Assembly (NCBI GenBank): GCA_029747585.1
Contig: JAPEVF010000121.1
Span: 1-64,000 of the forward strand
Reading direction: 5' to 3'
DNA from: Pleurotus djamor
Taxonomy: Eukaryota; Basidiomycota; Agaricomycetes; Agaricales; Pleurotaceae
DNA: 64,000 bases
Position numbers and translations under genes: made by a program. Below are positions 48,482-60,429 of the stretch, piece after piece. Position 1 is the stretch's first letter. The number at the start of each line of letters is the position of its first letter. The notes beneath the pieces are model-generated. The model did not search any database. It had not been told where the DNA came from and saw only the letters and a program-made list of their open reading frames with translations.

Positions 48482-49148
48482 GATCATCTGACGACAAGGC
48501 GGTGCCGTAACGCTTTGCTTGGTATGGACAAAGTATGCAGAAAGTCGATGGATAAAGGTAGACCAAGACAGAACGGGAAGACGACTGTCCTCCTGTCAGA
48601 GAGAAACCACGGAGAAGCAGTATGATTGTGGGAGCAGCCGAGTTATCTAGCCGAGGAAAAGATCGGAGACGCCTAACGGGCATGACAAGCCTGGGATATC
48701 AACAAGTTTATGTACAGGATCATGATTTGGATGTTTCAGTAGGGACATAGGTTTATCTTCCGCGTTTAGCACCGACGGAAGCAGATAAAATTTTTCTGGT
48801 GAGCGTGCGATGATAGGCGATGATACGCTGCAGGAATTTTTTTGAGGTTGTAGGGGTTATGGTAACGTGGTGCTGGCGGCACGTCTCTCAGGGATTGCTA
48901 TTGACGCCCCTGCAGGTAGANGGGGGGCCCTCGATTTCGGGGGATCGTTTTCTTTNCAGCACATAGCGCTTGGATGAGATAAATCCAACGATGAACTGGC
49001 CGCTGGGTCGAGAATAGGGCGCCGAGGTCGAGGTTGATGCTGGCGCGCTGAGGCCATGGGCGGAAGGACTTAGCTAATGTACCGTGGGAGATAGATATGG
49101 GTGCGGCGTTTGGCGATGAGCAAATGAACGGTCGGCGATTGGATGGGA

Positions 49149-49155
49149 TATAAAT
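49149..49155 (+). promoter_or_regulatory. TATA box candidate of the GATA factor gene
   Basis: TATAAAT is followed by a CT-rich stretch and an ATG 173 bp later in the optimal context gccgccaccATG. Confidence 0.5.
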
Positions 49156-49327
49156 ATTTGGCCGAGTTCTGTTATCTTGTCTCACATTTGCCTTTTCCTT
49201 TTACTCATCATTTCCAAGTCCCCCCCTTCTCCTCCTCGTACCACCACCACTCATCTGCCTCTTTATCTTATCAGCAACCCATTCATTTCGTGTTGCCCAT
49301 CCGTTTCCTGCAAAACTCGCCGCCACC

Positions 49328-52300
49328 ATGTCCCCCGTAGTCTTGGAACCCCCAGCGATGAACATGCACAACCCGGCCATGTCCCAGATGGCCCGTTTGT
49401 CCCAGTTCTCACAAAACAGCCCCTCAGATCATCTACGCGCCAGCAACGACCCCGTTTCCCCGGCCCCGCAATCCCCCCTTCTCACACACCAGCTCGAGAA
49501 CCAGCAGCTCGAGCTGACTATCTCGTCGACCCCCCCAAAAGTCTCCTCCGACCAGATTGACCCCAGCCTGATTACCCCGGAAAAGGACAAGTCCGCTCGA
49601 GGGCCTTGCCTCAACTGCGGTGTCATGGATACCCCTCTCTGGCGTAGAGATGCTGACGGGAATCCCCTTTGCAATGCCTGTGGTGCGTCGATCAACGTCC
49701 TTTGCCCCCCTTCAAACCTCTTTTCCTTAAGCCTCGCTCGCGTTTCGTTCTTGTCCAAACACGATCATGTTCGTTATCTTTTCTTTCTCTACGCACACGT
49801 GTGCGCAACTTTCCCTAAACACGCAAGAAAGACACCGTTACGGCGTGCTCTACGTGCATCACATCATCTCATTGATGTATACAATGTCCGCGCATCCTGT
49901 ATATCTCTTCGTCGGACCACTTTTCCAACGTGTCATCCTTGCGTTATGGTGTCTTTCAATCGTTCTTCCATACGCACCTCTTGCTACACCGATGGATAGG
50001 ATTGGACACTGCGTTCATTCTATCTCGTCTTTGTCCCATATCTTGATGTAAAACGCGTGCTTGAGCCTGAGTGCATGTTCTGGCTGATCATGCCTTGTCC
50101 ATGGGTGTCTTTGACAGCAGTCTCTCACTCTTCCTTGCCATATCCTTTCCTTCCCCTTCGCGTCTCCGGAGACTTGGTCTTGGACGCCCCCTTCTTCTTG
50201 ATTTATCCTTCTTCAAGGCTGGTCCTCGCCGATATTTACATACTCTTTTCTATTCAGGTCTTTACCAAAAATCGCGACGCATGCCTCGTCCATCTCCCCT
50301 CGGACGCACGCCCCCACCATCGGCACCAGCCAGTCAACCGGCTAATAAACCTGTCACTCATGCTCAGACGTTAGCGAGTGCCGCTAGCGCAAAGTCATCA
50401 TCTCCCCAGGCCAATGGCAAGCAATCGGTCGGTGGCTCGTTTCTCTTATTTAATATTTTTTACGTTCTGATCAACATTACCAGCAGCCTCAAGGCAAGTC
50501 GAACCATCCTGGCGGGACATGCCCTGGTGACGGGCGATGCGACGGTACTGGAGGGTCATCGGCGTGTAATGGGTGTCCAACGTATAATAACACGTTGGCT
50601 GTCAACGCTCGTCTCGAAATGGAAGCCCAGGAGGGTCAAGGTGGTGACCAGGTTCCTGCCAGCACGACGGTTGGCCTAGAATCACTTCAAGCACCGGCTT
50701 CGCCGAGCCATCCGGAAGCTTCGTCACCAGAAGCACCTGGTAGCCCCGATGCTAGTCAACAGAGCGGCGGCCCAGGGGGCAAGAAAGCCCGTGCAGCGGT
50801 TGGCGCTTTGAGCTGTTTCAATTGCGCGACGAGCACCACTCCATTGTGGCGCCGAGATGATGTTGGAAACAACATTTGCAATGCGTGCGGTGAGTGTTGT
50901 GTTCGGTTTGCTTTTTTTCGCCTATTTCCATTTCTTGCTTCGCCCGACCCTCCTCGCCCGACGGAGGGTACTTCTTCTCTTGCTGTGATTGGCATATGCN
51001 TTTTTTTCCACCCCATTTGTTCGGGTTTTAACTTCCATTTGCTTCCGTTCCCATCGTCAAACGTACGTGTGACGGTGGCAACAAGGGTCACTCATCTAAT
51101 CTGATTATTGCACGAGGACCCTAGTTGTCTTATCAATCTTATCTCTCACGGTTGTTTCTTCTCTCTCAATGTTGATTTTGGCGCACCCTGCTCCTCCTGC
51201 GGTTCAAGTCTTCTGTTCCTTGTTTCACGCGGAGTAGGGCGTATGTTTATAGCCGCGCTTGGGAGTGCCATTCCTTCCTTTTCCTCTCTCTTTTCTTCTA
51301 CCAAGGGTCCACGGCTCATATTCTTGGTTCCTAGGACTTTACTACAAGTTGCACGGGACTCATCGTCCTGGGACTATGAAAAAGACGGTTATTAAGCGGA
51401 GGAAAAGAGTTCCCGCTGCGCCTGGTATGGGAGGACATTCTGGCCCGATAACTCGAATGACAGACCAAGCAGCTGCAGAAGGTCTCGTCTCTTTGGGCCG
51501 CTTCGCTGGAGGCAGCGCTCCCGGAACCGCTGGAGAAGAAAGCGACGCAGACGCTTTGGAACCACCCAAGAAACGTCGCGGCAGGAAGAGTCGCACTACT
51601 GCAAATGATAAGTCAAGGGAAGACGACGATGTAGCGATGGAAGGTACCGAGGAGGAGACTCGGGAAAGCGATAGAGACCGCGAACGTGATTCAAGGAGGA
51701 AGAAGCCTAAGGATGGAGGTTGGATTGAAGGAGGTTCGCCACCAAGTGACCCGCGTTTCGCCCATCTGCAGCGTCCGGGTTCTGGCTCTGGATATGCGGG
51801 TTCGCCCCATCTTATGGGTTTGGATTTGCCACCATTACCAGGTCTTAGTGGCGACCCTAACCGACCTTTCCTGACACCTTTTGCTCCTCCGTCGAGCTTC
51901 ATTAGGTCGGGTTCCGCTGCCCCCAGCCGGACGCATTCTCCCATGGGTCCCCCCACCGGTGCTATCCATCTTGGTGGTTTCTTACCCCCTCCTCCGCACC
52001 ATCTGATGTTCCCTCCAGGAGTCGAGCCTCCGTTCCTTACTCCCTTCCTTGGTGGTCCCCTTACCCAACAAGACTTGCTGAAGCACTACAATGAGCTGGA
52101 GGCTTACAAGAAGCTCTTCGAAGACATGGTCGTGAAGACGGAGAAGATGATGAAGACCGTGCAGAAAGGAATGCAGGATATGAAGGGTTCGCCTAGTGGA
52201 TCTCCTCCGCCTCAACAGGCATCCCCGCAAACTCAAGAAGCGCAACAACCTTCGCCTTCGCCTCAGCCCGTACCACAAGCTCCTCAGCCTACCCAGGCTG

Positions 52301-52395
52301 CTGTTGTTCCTTTAGCTCGTGCTGCAGCGGCGCCCCGCGACCGGTCAAGGGAAAGTGTGTGGCCGACGGAGCCTACAGCCGCACCTAGGGAGTAA
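49328..52395 (+). CDS. SRE1/SreA/Urbs1-type iron-regulatory GATA factor
   Basis: Two-finger GATA transcription factor of the family that represses siderophore synthesis and iron uptake genes when iron is plentiful. Four exons (49328-49682, 50258-50427, 50484-50889, 51335-52395) sum to 663 residues. Finger 1 is [24 protein letters not shown] joined to [11 protein letters not shown]. Finger 2 is [24 protein letters not shown] joined to [11 protein letters not shown] and the basic tail [10 protein letters not shown]. Between them is the diagnostic Cys-rich iron-sensing segment [18 protein letters not shown] (four Cys). A KKRRGRK basic patch and Pro-rich C-terminal region with a coiled coil ([20 protein letters not shown]) follow. 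Introns of 575 and 445 nt split the two fingers at the same codon. The two fingers plus Cys box make the assignment strong. Confidence 0.93.
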
Positions 52396-53252
52396 ATCGT
52401 CTTCCTCGCCAGCCGCTATATACCGAAAAGGTTTACGCGTCACGGCGGGTAGACCATTATCTCCTTCCTCTGTTTTGGAGCTTGAATCCTTTTTCACTCT
52501 TGCTTCTTGTATTTTGCCATCNTTTTTTATTCTGTTTATAACAGTGTCTTGTAATATTCTCTTGATACCACGCGAAGCCATTTGTCTTCGCACCTACCCC
52601 ACGCAACACACACCATTGCACTCCCATCCCTTCCCATCTATATTGCAAAGTTCATATTTAATCAATATCTACCGTGTTCCTTTCTTCACTTGTTAATCAC
52701 CTTTTTTCCGCCGTCGACCTCCCTCCCCTCTCATCCTTCCCTCACTTTCTCATATACTTATATGATTGCCGCCCCGCCTTAGACCTCCCCCGTCCCCTCT
52801 ANTCCTNCCCCCTCCANTCCTAGGTGTTACTATATCTCGTTATCGTCTATGCTATGATCGGTTTTGTTTGTCGTGTTCGTCCACTTTTTATTTCACTAGG
52901 TAGTGTAGAACGCTGCGCTTTTTCGAAGGTAATCTATGTCAGTATATGTTGATTATCATACATGGCTCCTCCTTGGTCGCTTTTCAGGCGCCAGGTGGTG
53001 TGTGTTCTATGCTACGTAGTTTAAATTGAACTCGGACCACATATGTGACCTTGGACTCTAGAGTCGAATCTACTTCGTCGTGTGCGCCGTAGACTTCAGT
53101 CATCGTGTGAATGTGAACCTTGCTCCCGTTCATTTAGCATCGACGCTCTCTCGGATCCATTTACGATGCACTTCTAGCTCACGTCGACGTGTTGACGCTT
53201 TACCTTTAATCGCCACGACTGTCGACACACGCGCCGTGGTTTATCGTTTGTG
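52396..53252. other. 3' UTR and intergenic region, pyrimidine-rich
   Basis: CT-rich sequence with N bases near 52522 and 52801-52817 follows the GATA gene. No supported gene is seen. Confidence 0.4.
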
Positions 53253-55322
53253 ATGCTCAATGGTGGCGATAGGTTTCACCGTGGTCATGTTCGTGGTCGC
53301 GGTCGTGGGTTTGGACTTGCGCCTCGACCTACGCGTCATGAAGAAGATGCGCAGCCTAATGAAACAATAGATAAACGACGCGTAACTGTTCCTCCAAGCA
53401 TCCGGGTCGTCACCGCGCCGCAGCGATACCAACATCCTCGGTCTTTTGGGACGAGAGGCAGGGGAAGAGGCTTCTTCACTCCTCGGAGAGAGAATGACGC
53501 TGCTCCTTCGACTGCATGGAACTTTCGTGTCGGTGGTTCTGCGAGGCTGCCGGTTCTTGATAGGCCGAGGGCAGACTTTAATCGCCCCATGAGCTTGGAT
53601 GATGCAAAGTCACGTATGTATGAATCCTTCTCAATTGTACTCGCGTTCTTTGTGTAACTCATGGACGCGCAATAACCGAAGCTCAGTCAAGTCGACCCTA
53701 CGACACCCCGTCTCCTCGCCATCAACAGCAGCCCGAAGCAGGTCCGTCTCACCTTCCCATTGAAAATCGAAAGAGGGATCCAGCTACCCACGGAGCAAAT
53801 GAGCATTACGGCTCGAACTCATCGCCGAAACATCGCGATCAATACACTCAGCCATCCTCATCGAACTACGCTTCGCAACCTCCCCTAAAGCGTAGAAAGT
53901 TCGACGAAGAAAGTCTATCTCGCCTTTCTTCGGATATGAATCCTTCGCCCTTGGGGAGCCAGGAACCCCAACGGAATAGCAAGATTAAAGTCGAAGAGAG
54001 GAGCCCTTCACCTAACCTTCATTCCCAGAACCTCCAACGCGATCAGAAACAAGACCCGATCATCAAGCGAGAACCTCGAAGCCCTTCTCCCCATCGTACC
54101 TCCCATAGGCGCCTAATCACTAGTGGATGCGCGCGTTATGCTCCCCTTCCAGATGACTGTCGGAAACCCAATCCGCTTTACAAGGCAAACAGAGCTAAAT
54201 GGGCACGGAGCGAAATGACCAAACTGGAAGAGAAAGGCGTTCGGCCTACTAAATGGCTAACGAGGTGAGCCTTGAATTTGACTGATATACATGAAACCAT
54301 GAACTAATTCAAATAAGGGAAGATGGAATGGTCATTGAATGGTATGTGATCAGAGTCCGTGTTGTCTCGGGCGCCCCTCTAATGGGAGCATCTACAGGAC
54401 ATGCCGATATCCAGTGTGGTCTGATACCTTAGAACCTGATACTGGGCCTCTAGTCCCATCCAGCAGCCAAATTAGCTTGACAGACCCAGGAGATGAGCGA
54501 AGCGAAATTCCTGGTCGGAGCACAGCTCCACCTTCGCGGACAGATCCAGCGAATTCACCTGAACACTTGATATCTGTCGTTCCCGTCGTGGATGGGACTG
54601 AGAATGCCACCGAAGCCTCTCTGAGTAGCACCCCAGATTGCCGAACACTTGCAGACATCGGCGTGTCTGAAGAGGACTCTGAAATGGAGGAACTGAGTCT
54701 GAAGTTTCTCGAGAGGTTCGTTTCATGTCTTTATGTCTCATCATCTGACGTTGAAATAAAGGGTCAGCTATATGCAAATGTTTAATGTCAATCGTGCGGA
54801 CCTCCTTGAGGCCTATCATCCAGATGCATACTTCTCTTTTCGAGTGCATGCTACTTCGGGAGATCAGTTGGCCCAACCCCGTATGTGACATCAACCAGTC
54901 ATGGTTTATGTTTAATACTGACTGTTAACTCGCAAAGTGCCTCGGAATATCTTCCAGGGCCGGGAGAGGATTGGCCGTGCCCTGCGATTACTCACAGCCT
55001 ACAAGGTTTGTCAGGAGGAAAACGCGATCGTCTATGATCTATTACCAACAAATGACAGCTGCTTTCTGACTTGCTACGGCGCAGCATTGAACACCAATGC
55101 CACACCTCCTTCCAATGTCTATTTTGGGCAAAGCCTTATCTTACGACGAAATGATGATGGTGGTGATGATGGGTGAGTGTGTGCAACACAATACATATAT
55201 CATGGTACTTAATATCGTCCCGTCCTAGTTTCCGGACGAAGAGATGGCCTCTCGTCGCCGTATCGCACCAAATTACTATCGGAGATTTCCCCGTGAATAT
55301 CTCATCGCCGTCTGTGTCGTGA
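53253..55322 (+). CDS. RGG-rich protein with C-terminal NTF2-like domain (Mex67/NXF-like)
   Basis: It starts at 53253 (MLNGGDRFHRGHVRGRGRGF) with Arg/Gly-rich RNA-binding type motifs. Exon 1 ends at 53613 and exon 2 begins at 53682. A disordered middle has SPSPHR and basic/acidic patches. A segment YAPLPDDCRKPNPLYKANRA precedes an acidic Ser-rich region. The C-terminal part reads SLKFLE then SYMQMFNVNRADLLEAYHPD, AYFSFRVHATS, FQGRERIGRALRLL, CFLTCYGAAL and NVYFGQSLILRRNDDG, ending IGDFPVNISSPSVS. This pattern (helix, Tyr/Phe-rich strand, FGQSLIL-like strand) resembles the NTF2-like domain of mRNA export factor Mex67/NXF1. No leucine-rich repeats or UBA domain are seen, so it is not a canonical Mex67. 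Role in RNA export or processing is an inference. Confidence 0.65.
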
Positions 55323-55635
55323 TTTCGAATCGATCTATGTCCTTGTATCCTAACTTATACATTCTGGTTTCCTCCTCGCTACTTAGTCGTACCATTAGTA
55401 CCTGACAAACCAACGTATACGCTTTAAGCGTCAGTGACGCCTTTTCATTAATTATAACAGAGTGAAACGCATCGCCCCATGAATCATAGCATGGTGCAAG
55501 TGATGATTTGCTTGCAAGTCGCCAGCCGATGGCGATTTTACATAATACATCCAAGATTGAGCTATTCAGGGACATTGAACCAGGCGACCTACTTCCCATC
55601 AAGCCTCTCCTGCGACTCTACACGCACCAATACCA
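55323..55635. other. Short intergenic region
   Basis: About 310 bases between the NTF2-like gene and thymidylate kinase. It holds no motif I can support. Confidence 0.4.
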
Positions 55636-56637
55636 ATGACATCGAGACGGGGCGCGTTCATCGTGATCGAGGGCCTCGATAGGTCTGGGAAAACAACGCA
55701 ATGCTCTACATTGCTTGAGCGACTCGAGGCATCCAAGATCGAGGCTAAACTCATTAAGTTTCCAGGTGGGTTCGTGTCATCCAATAACCATTCAGATGTC
55801 AACCTCGTTGGCTAAAAACACGTACTCCAAGATAGATAGAACCACGAAGATAGGACAGATGATTGATTCGTATCTCAAGTCCGAGTCTGACTTGGACAAC
55901 CATCTTATCCATCTTCTATTCTCTGCAAATCGATGGGAGCTCGCGTATGTATTTCCTTCAAGTCGTTTTTCTTCCGTTCTTTCCTACCCTTTCGGGGCGA
56001 CACATGTGTGGGAGGAGGTAGGCTTCTCCCAGGAAAGAATAAGCCAACCTTCGACCCGCTTAGAGCACATTACCTTCTTAACCGATGTCTGTGTCTGTTC
56101 TATTCCATCCAAGCGCTGACAATCAACCCCCATTCATTCCCTATTCTTGATGATGAATAATCCATTTCTAGATCTTCTATCGAGCGAACGCTTAACGAAG
56201 GATCGCTGGTCCTGTGCGATCGTTACGCTTTTTCCGGTATTGCATTCACCGCATCGAAGGGGCTCTCGTACGCGTGGTGTCGGTCGCCCGATATCGCTCT
56301 CCCGGCTCCGGATATTACGTTATTCCTCGATATCACCCCAGAGAAAGCTAAAGAACGTGGCGGATATGGTGAAGAAAGGTACGAGAAGGAGGAGATGCAG
56401 AAGAAGGTCCGGAAGGTCTTTGCAAGGATCGGTACAGAGCTCAATAATGAAGGTATTGAAGGAGAAGGAAGGAATGGGGAGCCGTACAGGAAGTGGGTCA
56501 TTGTTGATGCTGGGAGGGACAAAGACGCAGTATCGGAGGAAGTGTGGGGTCTTGTGCGACCATTCATCAGCGGTGTGGATAAACCGATCCAACGACTATG
56601 GAAGGATGTATTGGATGATAGCTCGGTGGGACATTGA
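55636..56637 (+). CDS. Thymidylate kinase (dTMP kinase)
   Basis: Phosphorylates dTMP to dTDP with ATP, the step feeding dTTP synthesis; yeast Cdc8 equivalent. It starts at 55636 with [20 protein letters not shown] (P-loop GLDRSGKT). Exon 2 continues [19 protein letters not shown] and [13 protein letters not shown]. Exon 3 has the DRY motif in [19 protein letters not shown], then [20 protein letters not shown] and the lid segment [11 protein letters not shown]. The eukaryotic arrangement (Arg in the P-loop, DRY) is retained, so it should be active. Family length of about 210-240 residues fits. It ends SSVGH with TGA at 56635-56637. Confidence 0.93.
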
Positions 56638-56897
56638 ACCATGTTTCATTGTAAATTTAATAATAGTGGTGTTACAACGCGACGGAAGAATAGAAATATG
56701 GAATGAAACGGAAAGGAAGGTGGGACCTGCAATGGTTTGAGGTTTGCATGAAGGTCTGGAAGTTTATCCTAACGGCAGCCAAGAAACCAAGTTACGATAG
56801 ATGATGGGGTGTAAGATTTGGGGGTAACGCATCTACGAAATGTGAGATCGCAGGAAAGGAGTGGGATGAAGAGCAAAAGGCAAGGAATGGCATTGGA

Positions 56898-58276
56898 CTA
56901 GGCAGATGCGGAGAAGCGAGACACGACAACGGCGAGAACAATCAAGACGCCCCATCGCCACTTCTCCCAGATTACACGACCCCATGTCGCAGCAAAGTTG
57001 GCATGGTTGCTTTCACCATCAGATTTGTCTGTCTTTGCCAACCCATTACCCGCGGATACGGGTCGCGCAACAGAATCTGATGACGCAGTTGCATGGGAGG
57101 GTGTAGTGAGATTCGTTGAGGGGTTGAGTTTGAACAAGGGGGTATTATGGGTTGGCGGAACGTTTGATGTGGAAGATGGGGCTGGAGGCGGTACAGCTGT
57201 GAAGGAAAAGATGGCCATTTCCTCCGGATCGGGCTTGTCGCGCCCATTCTCGCCCATATTGGGCAGATCAACCATCCGAAGTTGGCAGTACTGCAATCAA
57301 GAGGGGGTATGATGAGCGATCATCAAGTTGTAATCGAACCGCATTGAGAGACGGGGGAGTACGGTGATGAATCAAGCACCCGGTTCTGAGAGGGAAACAC
57401 TTACATCCGGGAATGCTTCCTCATATCGCTTCTGCGTCATGTTCCACGCATGACTCCGCTGCGCAAATAGTCGTTTGTGGGCGTCCGTAGACGTTACGGA
57501 TCCTGTCGTCANTTTCGTCCGACAGCATGAAAGACAAGAGGCCCGTCAATCTGCAGATAGAGAGAAAGCGTAAGCACCAAAGACAAATCAGAACGACAGA
57601 ACGACAAATGTATGATTGAGGACGGAGTGCGGGGTTGACTAATATAGAAGAGTGAAGAACTCACATGGTAGCCACGCTCCAAGCCGGATTCCACTAAATG
57701 CAAAGTCAGCCCAAACAAAGAGACCCACTAAACCAAGTAGCTCACAGTGCCAGGATGAAAATCAGACATCGAAAAACAAATCTTTTTGTCTGGTTGGAAG
57801 CGACCGGAAGGTGTAAACATCTAGCAGACGAACAGAGGCGGTGGTGTCAAAGTTATTGATCATCGCGCAGCGGTAACGGCATACCTTGATTCCAGGAGGT
57901 TTGAAAGGGTATTCTGGGGGGAATAGAAGGACACCATGGTATTCCCCGCCGGCATATGGTGAATCTGGAGGTCCGCGCTATGAAGAAGTATATGCTGGTG
58001 AGGCCGGGGTAATGACCGAAACCGACGGAGATTCCTTACGATGAGGAAATTCCCTTATACAACGCTCAGTATATTGCAACAGATATACCGATATATGACT
58101 CACAAGTTAAGATGTTCTTCTCATCGGGAGCGGCCCAAACGAAAGGCGGTGACTCCTTCTGCATTGCGAGGTATTCCTTCGTGAGCTGCAAACCAATGAT
58201 TCATTCCTATGAAGCCAAAGCAGTCCGGATGCTGATCAAAACGACATACGCGCTTCTGAGCGGCTTTACTGGCCAT
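56898..58276 (-). CDS. ubc6: ER-anchored ubiquitin-conjugating enzyme E2 (UBC6-type)
   Basis: Tail-anchored E2 enzyme acting in ER-associated protein degradation. It starts at 58276 with MASKAAQKR, followed after an intron by [20 protein letters not shown] and DEKNILT. The core has [30 protein letters not shown], then the active-site exon [13 protein letters not shown] with catalytic Cys and the family's SxxDFHPGxW signature. The tail includes Pro/Ser-rich sequence and a terminal hydrophobic anchor ([18 protein letters not shown]) typical of Ubc6. At least six exons are present. I could not trace the few residues (WxY-like) expected between NILT and RGPPD, so a small exon there is unresolved. 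N bases occur at 57512 and 58310-58311. Confidence 0.9.
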
Positions 58277-60358
58277 GGTCGACGGGTCGTGATGGTGGTG
58301 CAAGTTTGTNNGAGAGAGGATAAACAAGTGGCAAACAGGGCCTTCTGATTCAGCCACTCACGACAGGCGTGGGATCTATACCCCTATTCGTCCCTTTCGA
58401 CACCAACAACGTGTACCGTTTTCTTGAGCACCCGAGTCCCTCGTTTTACCTAACTAAAAGTCCTCCAAAAGGTCAAAGGGGTCCAAAGTACCAGAGTCGC
58501 GAATCTACCAACTTTCAACCACGAAACTTGAGAGTGAGTCCTTGTTGTGAGTCGGCAGCGCGTCAGCCTCCAAACAGTGTATACCAGTTGCGTCTTCCGC
58601 CAAAAGTGTTCATTGAAAATTACAAAAACATTGATGTGCTTCTGATTCTGTCTGTTTCTGTATCACAGCTATGCAGAGACCAAGCTCATGGTCTCATCTC
58701 CGCAGCTATGGCAGTTCAGCTGCTCGGAGATGGCAGAATAAGTATCCCGCGTACACCATAGCAAAGACTCTCATTGCTATGAAGACTACGGTCCACGGTT
58801 ACTTTCAGATTTCACCGGCGCTTGTCACCATCATTGCTCAAGATCGGGTGACCGACTTCATTCGAGGGTTCGTTATTCGTCATTGAGAAGGTTAAGTTTG
58901 TTGGCATTGCCTTGCTCCAGACCCGGGCCCCGCACCAAAGACATGGAGATACGTGCGGTAAACTCTCTTTTGGCCGTGATCACCAACCAACGTTGATGCT
59001 GATGCTATTCGTCAAGCCCAGGTCGTCCGTATCAGGACATCAGCTGGTACGGGATTTAGATGAATGCCATAACTGCCCCGCTCGCGAATTGTTGAACAGT
59101 GCCTTTTCGCCCCGCCCAGCGTCAGGAACTACCATGATGAGTGCCATCAGAGAGCTGAATCACCTTTCCCCTCCAAGCCGCATCTTGACTCTCTCCGTGA
59201 TGTAGTGTTTGGCCTGATGATATCCAATGCACAATCGTCGCAATATTCGGTCCAAGGCGTTTCAAGCGCATTGGCCTACGAAGAGAAGTACTTACGATGC
59301 TCAAGCCTGGTCCCGAAACCTTGAACAAGAGCGCTAGCTGAAGGTTTTCACTGTCTTTCTTGACGTGCTGCATTGCCATTGAATTATTGATGACTCCAGC
59401 CCTCGCTGATTCAAATCAATGCTATCTCCGACCACTTGTTGATAATCCCCCAATCCCAAGGTCATCTCATTTTCCCATCGTATATCTTTAACTGGACTCA
59501 CGAAATAAAGGACTTCACTCGCCGCACCGCCAACTCAAATGACCTCACTTATATATCACCATGGTGTCAGGCCGTGATACATTGACCCGACTACCATCCT
59601 TCGGAGGCCCTGAAATGCCGCAGAGTCTATATGGGGATGCTCTCTGATGCACCGCGTAGCCAGGGCTCTGGATCGAAGTCTTCGCGACGATTCGAACGCG
59701 AAAGGACCGACGTATGCCATCGTCGTTAGTTCCCTTATCAGTTTCCTTCTCTTCCATGTTGACAAAAGAACCGTGGCTAATAACGATCAACCTAAGCTAG
59801 AGACCGGGAAACCACCACTTGAACCAAGATTGGGGCGAATCCCATTGCAAAAATCCAGTAGGTGGATGTTCTCAGAACGATCATGGGTGGCAATGTTTCC
59901 TTTCATTCAAAGGGTCGGGATCTCTGAGTCCATAGCCAGGATTTTGGACTTAGTACGCCAGCATGAAGACGGGATCCCGCCGAAGTGGTGTGCCCGGTCC
60001 GTCCATATGCATTTCGAAACCACTACTTACCACTCTGCATTAGTCCGGCCGAATGCCCGTGTCCTTTTTGTCTCTCTCTCTTGGTCCTCTTTAGGTGACG
60101 CCCACTGATCGAAGACTGTCGATCACACTCGACCCGAATCGGTAGGCATATACGATCTTCACTACATTTGGACACGATAGCGCATGTTTTCCGCCTGGCG
60201 TCGCTGTCCAAATTAGGTTCCTTTCAAACAAAGGTGAGTCTCCACCGTTTGGGCGAACAATGGCAGCAATCTTAACAGTTCTATTTTAGGACACACGATC
60301 TATCTGGCCACAACTTGGCATGGGCCACCGCGAGGCAATGGGCCACATACACTGTCAT
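58277..60358. other. Two-kilobase region without recognised gene
   Basis: Frames of 60-153 codons occur on both strands (for example 59647-60108, plus), but none shows a domain, signal peptide or convincing splice pattern. It may contain fast-evolving or decayed sequence. Confidence 0.4.
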
Positions 60359-60365
60359 TATAAAT
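60359..60365 (+). promoter_or_regulatory. TATA box candidate of the F-box-like gene
   Basis: TATAAAT stands 71 bp before the start codon at 60430, a plausible core promoter spacing. Confidence 0.45.
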
Positions 60366-60429
60366 TCCCTGTGGTCTACCCGAACACTCTTCGAACCAAC
60401 TAACTAACTAACAACTCACCACCATCATC

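Larger units (their letters stand above)
47882..49327. other. Long upstream region of the GATA factor gene
   Basis: These 1.4 kb hold no supported gene. They carry an ATCTGATAA site, a TATAAAT box and a CT-rich stretch that is probably the 5' UTR of the GATA gene. Two N bases occur near 48921 and 48956. Confidence 0.5.

Noticed and set aside
48921..48956. N bases and G run as a possible gap or insertion site
   Set aside because: Single N next to homopolymers; simplest reading is base-calling uncertainty.
59647..60108. 153-codon plus-strand frame in the gene-poor region
   Set aside because: No motif and no upstream signals; cannot be told from chance.
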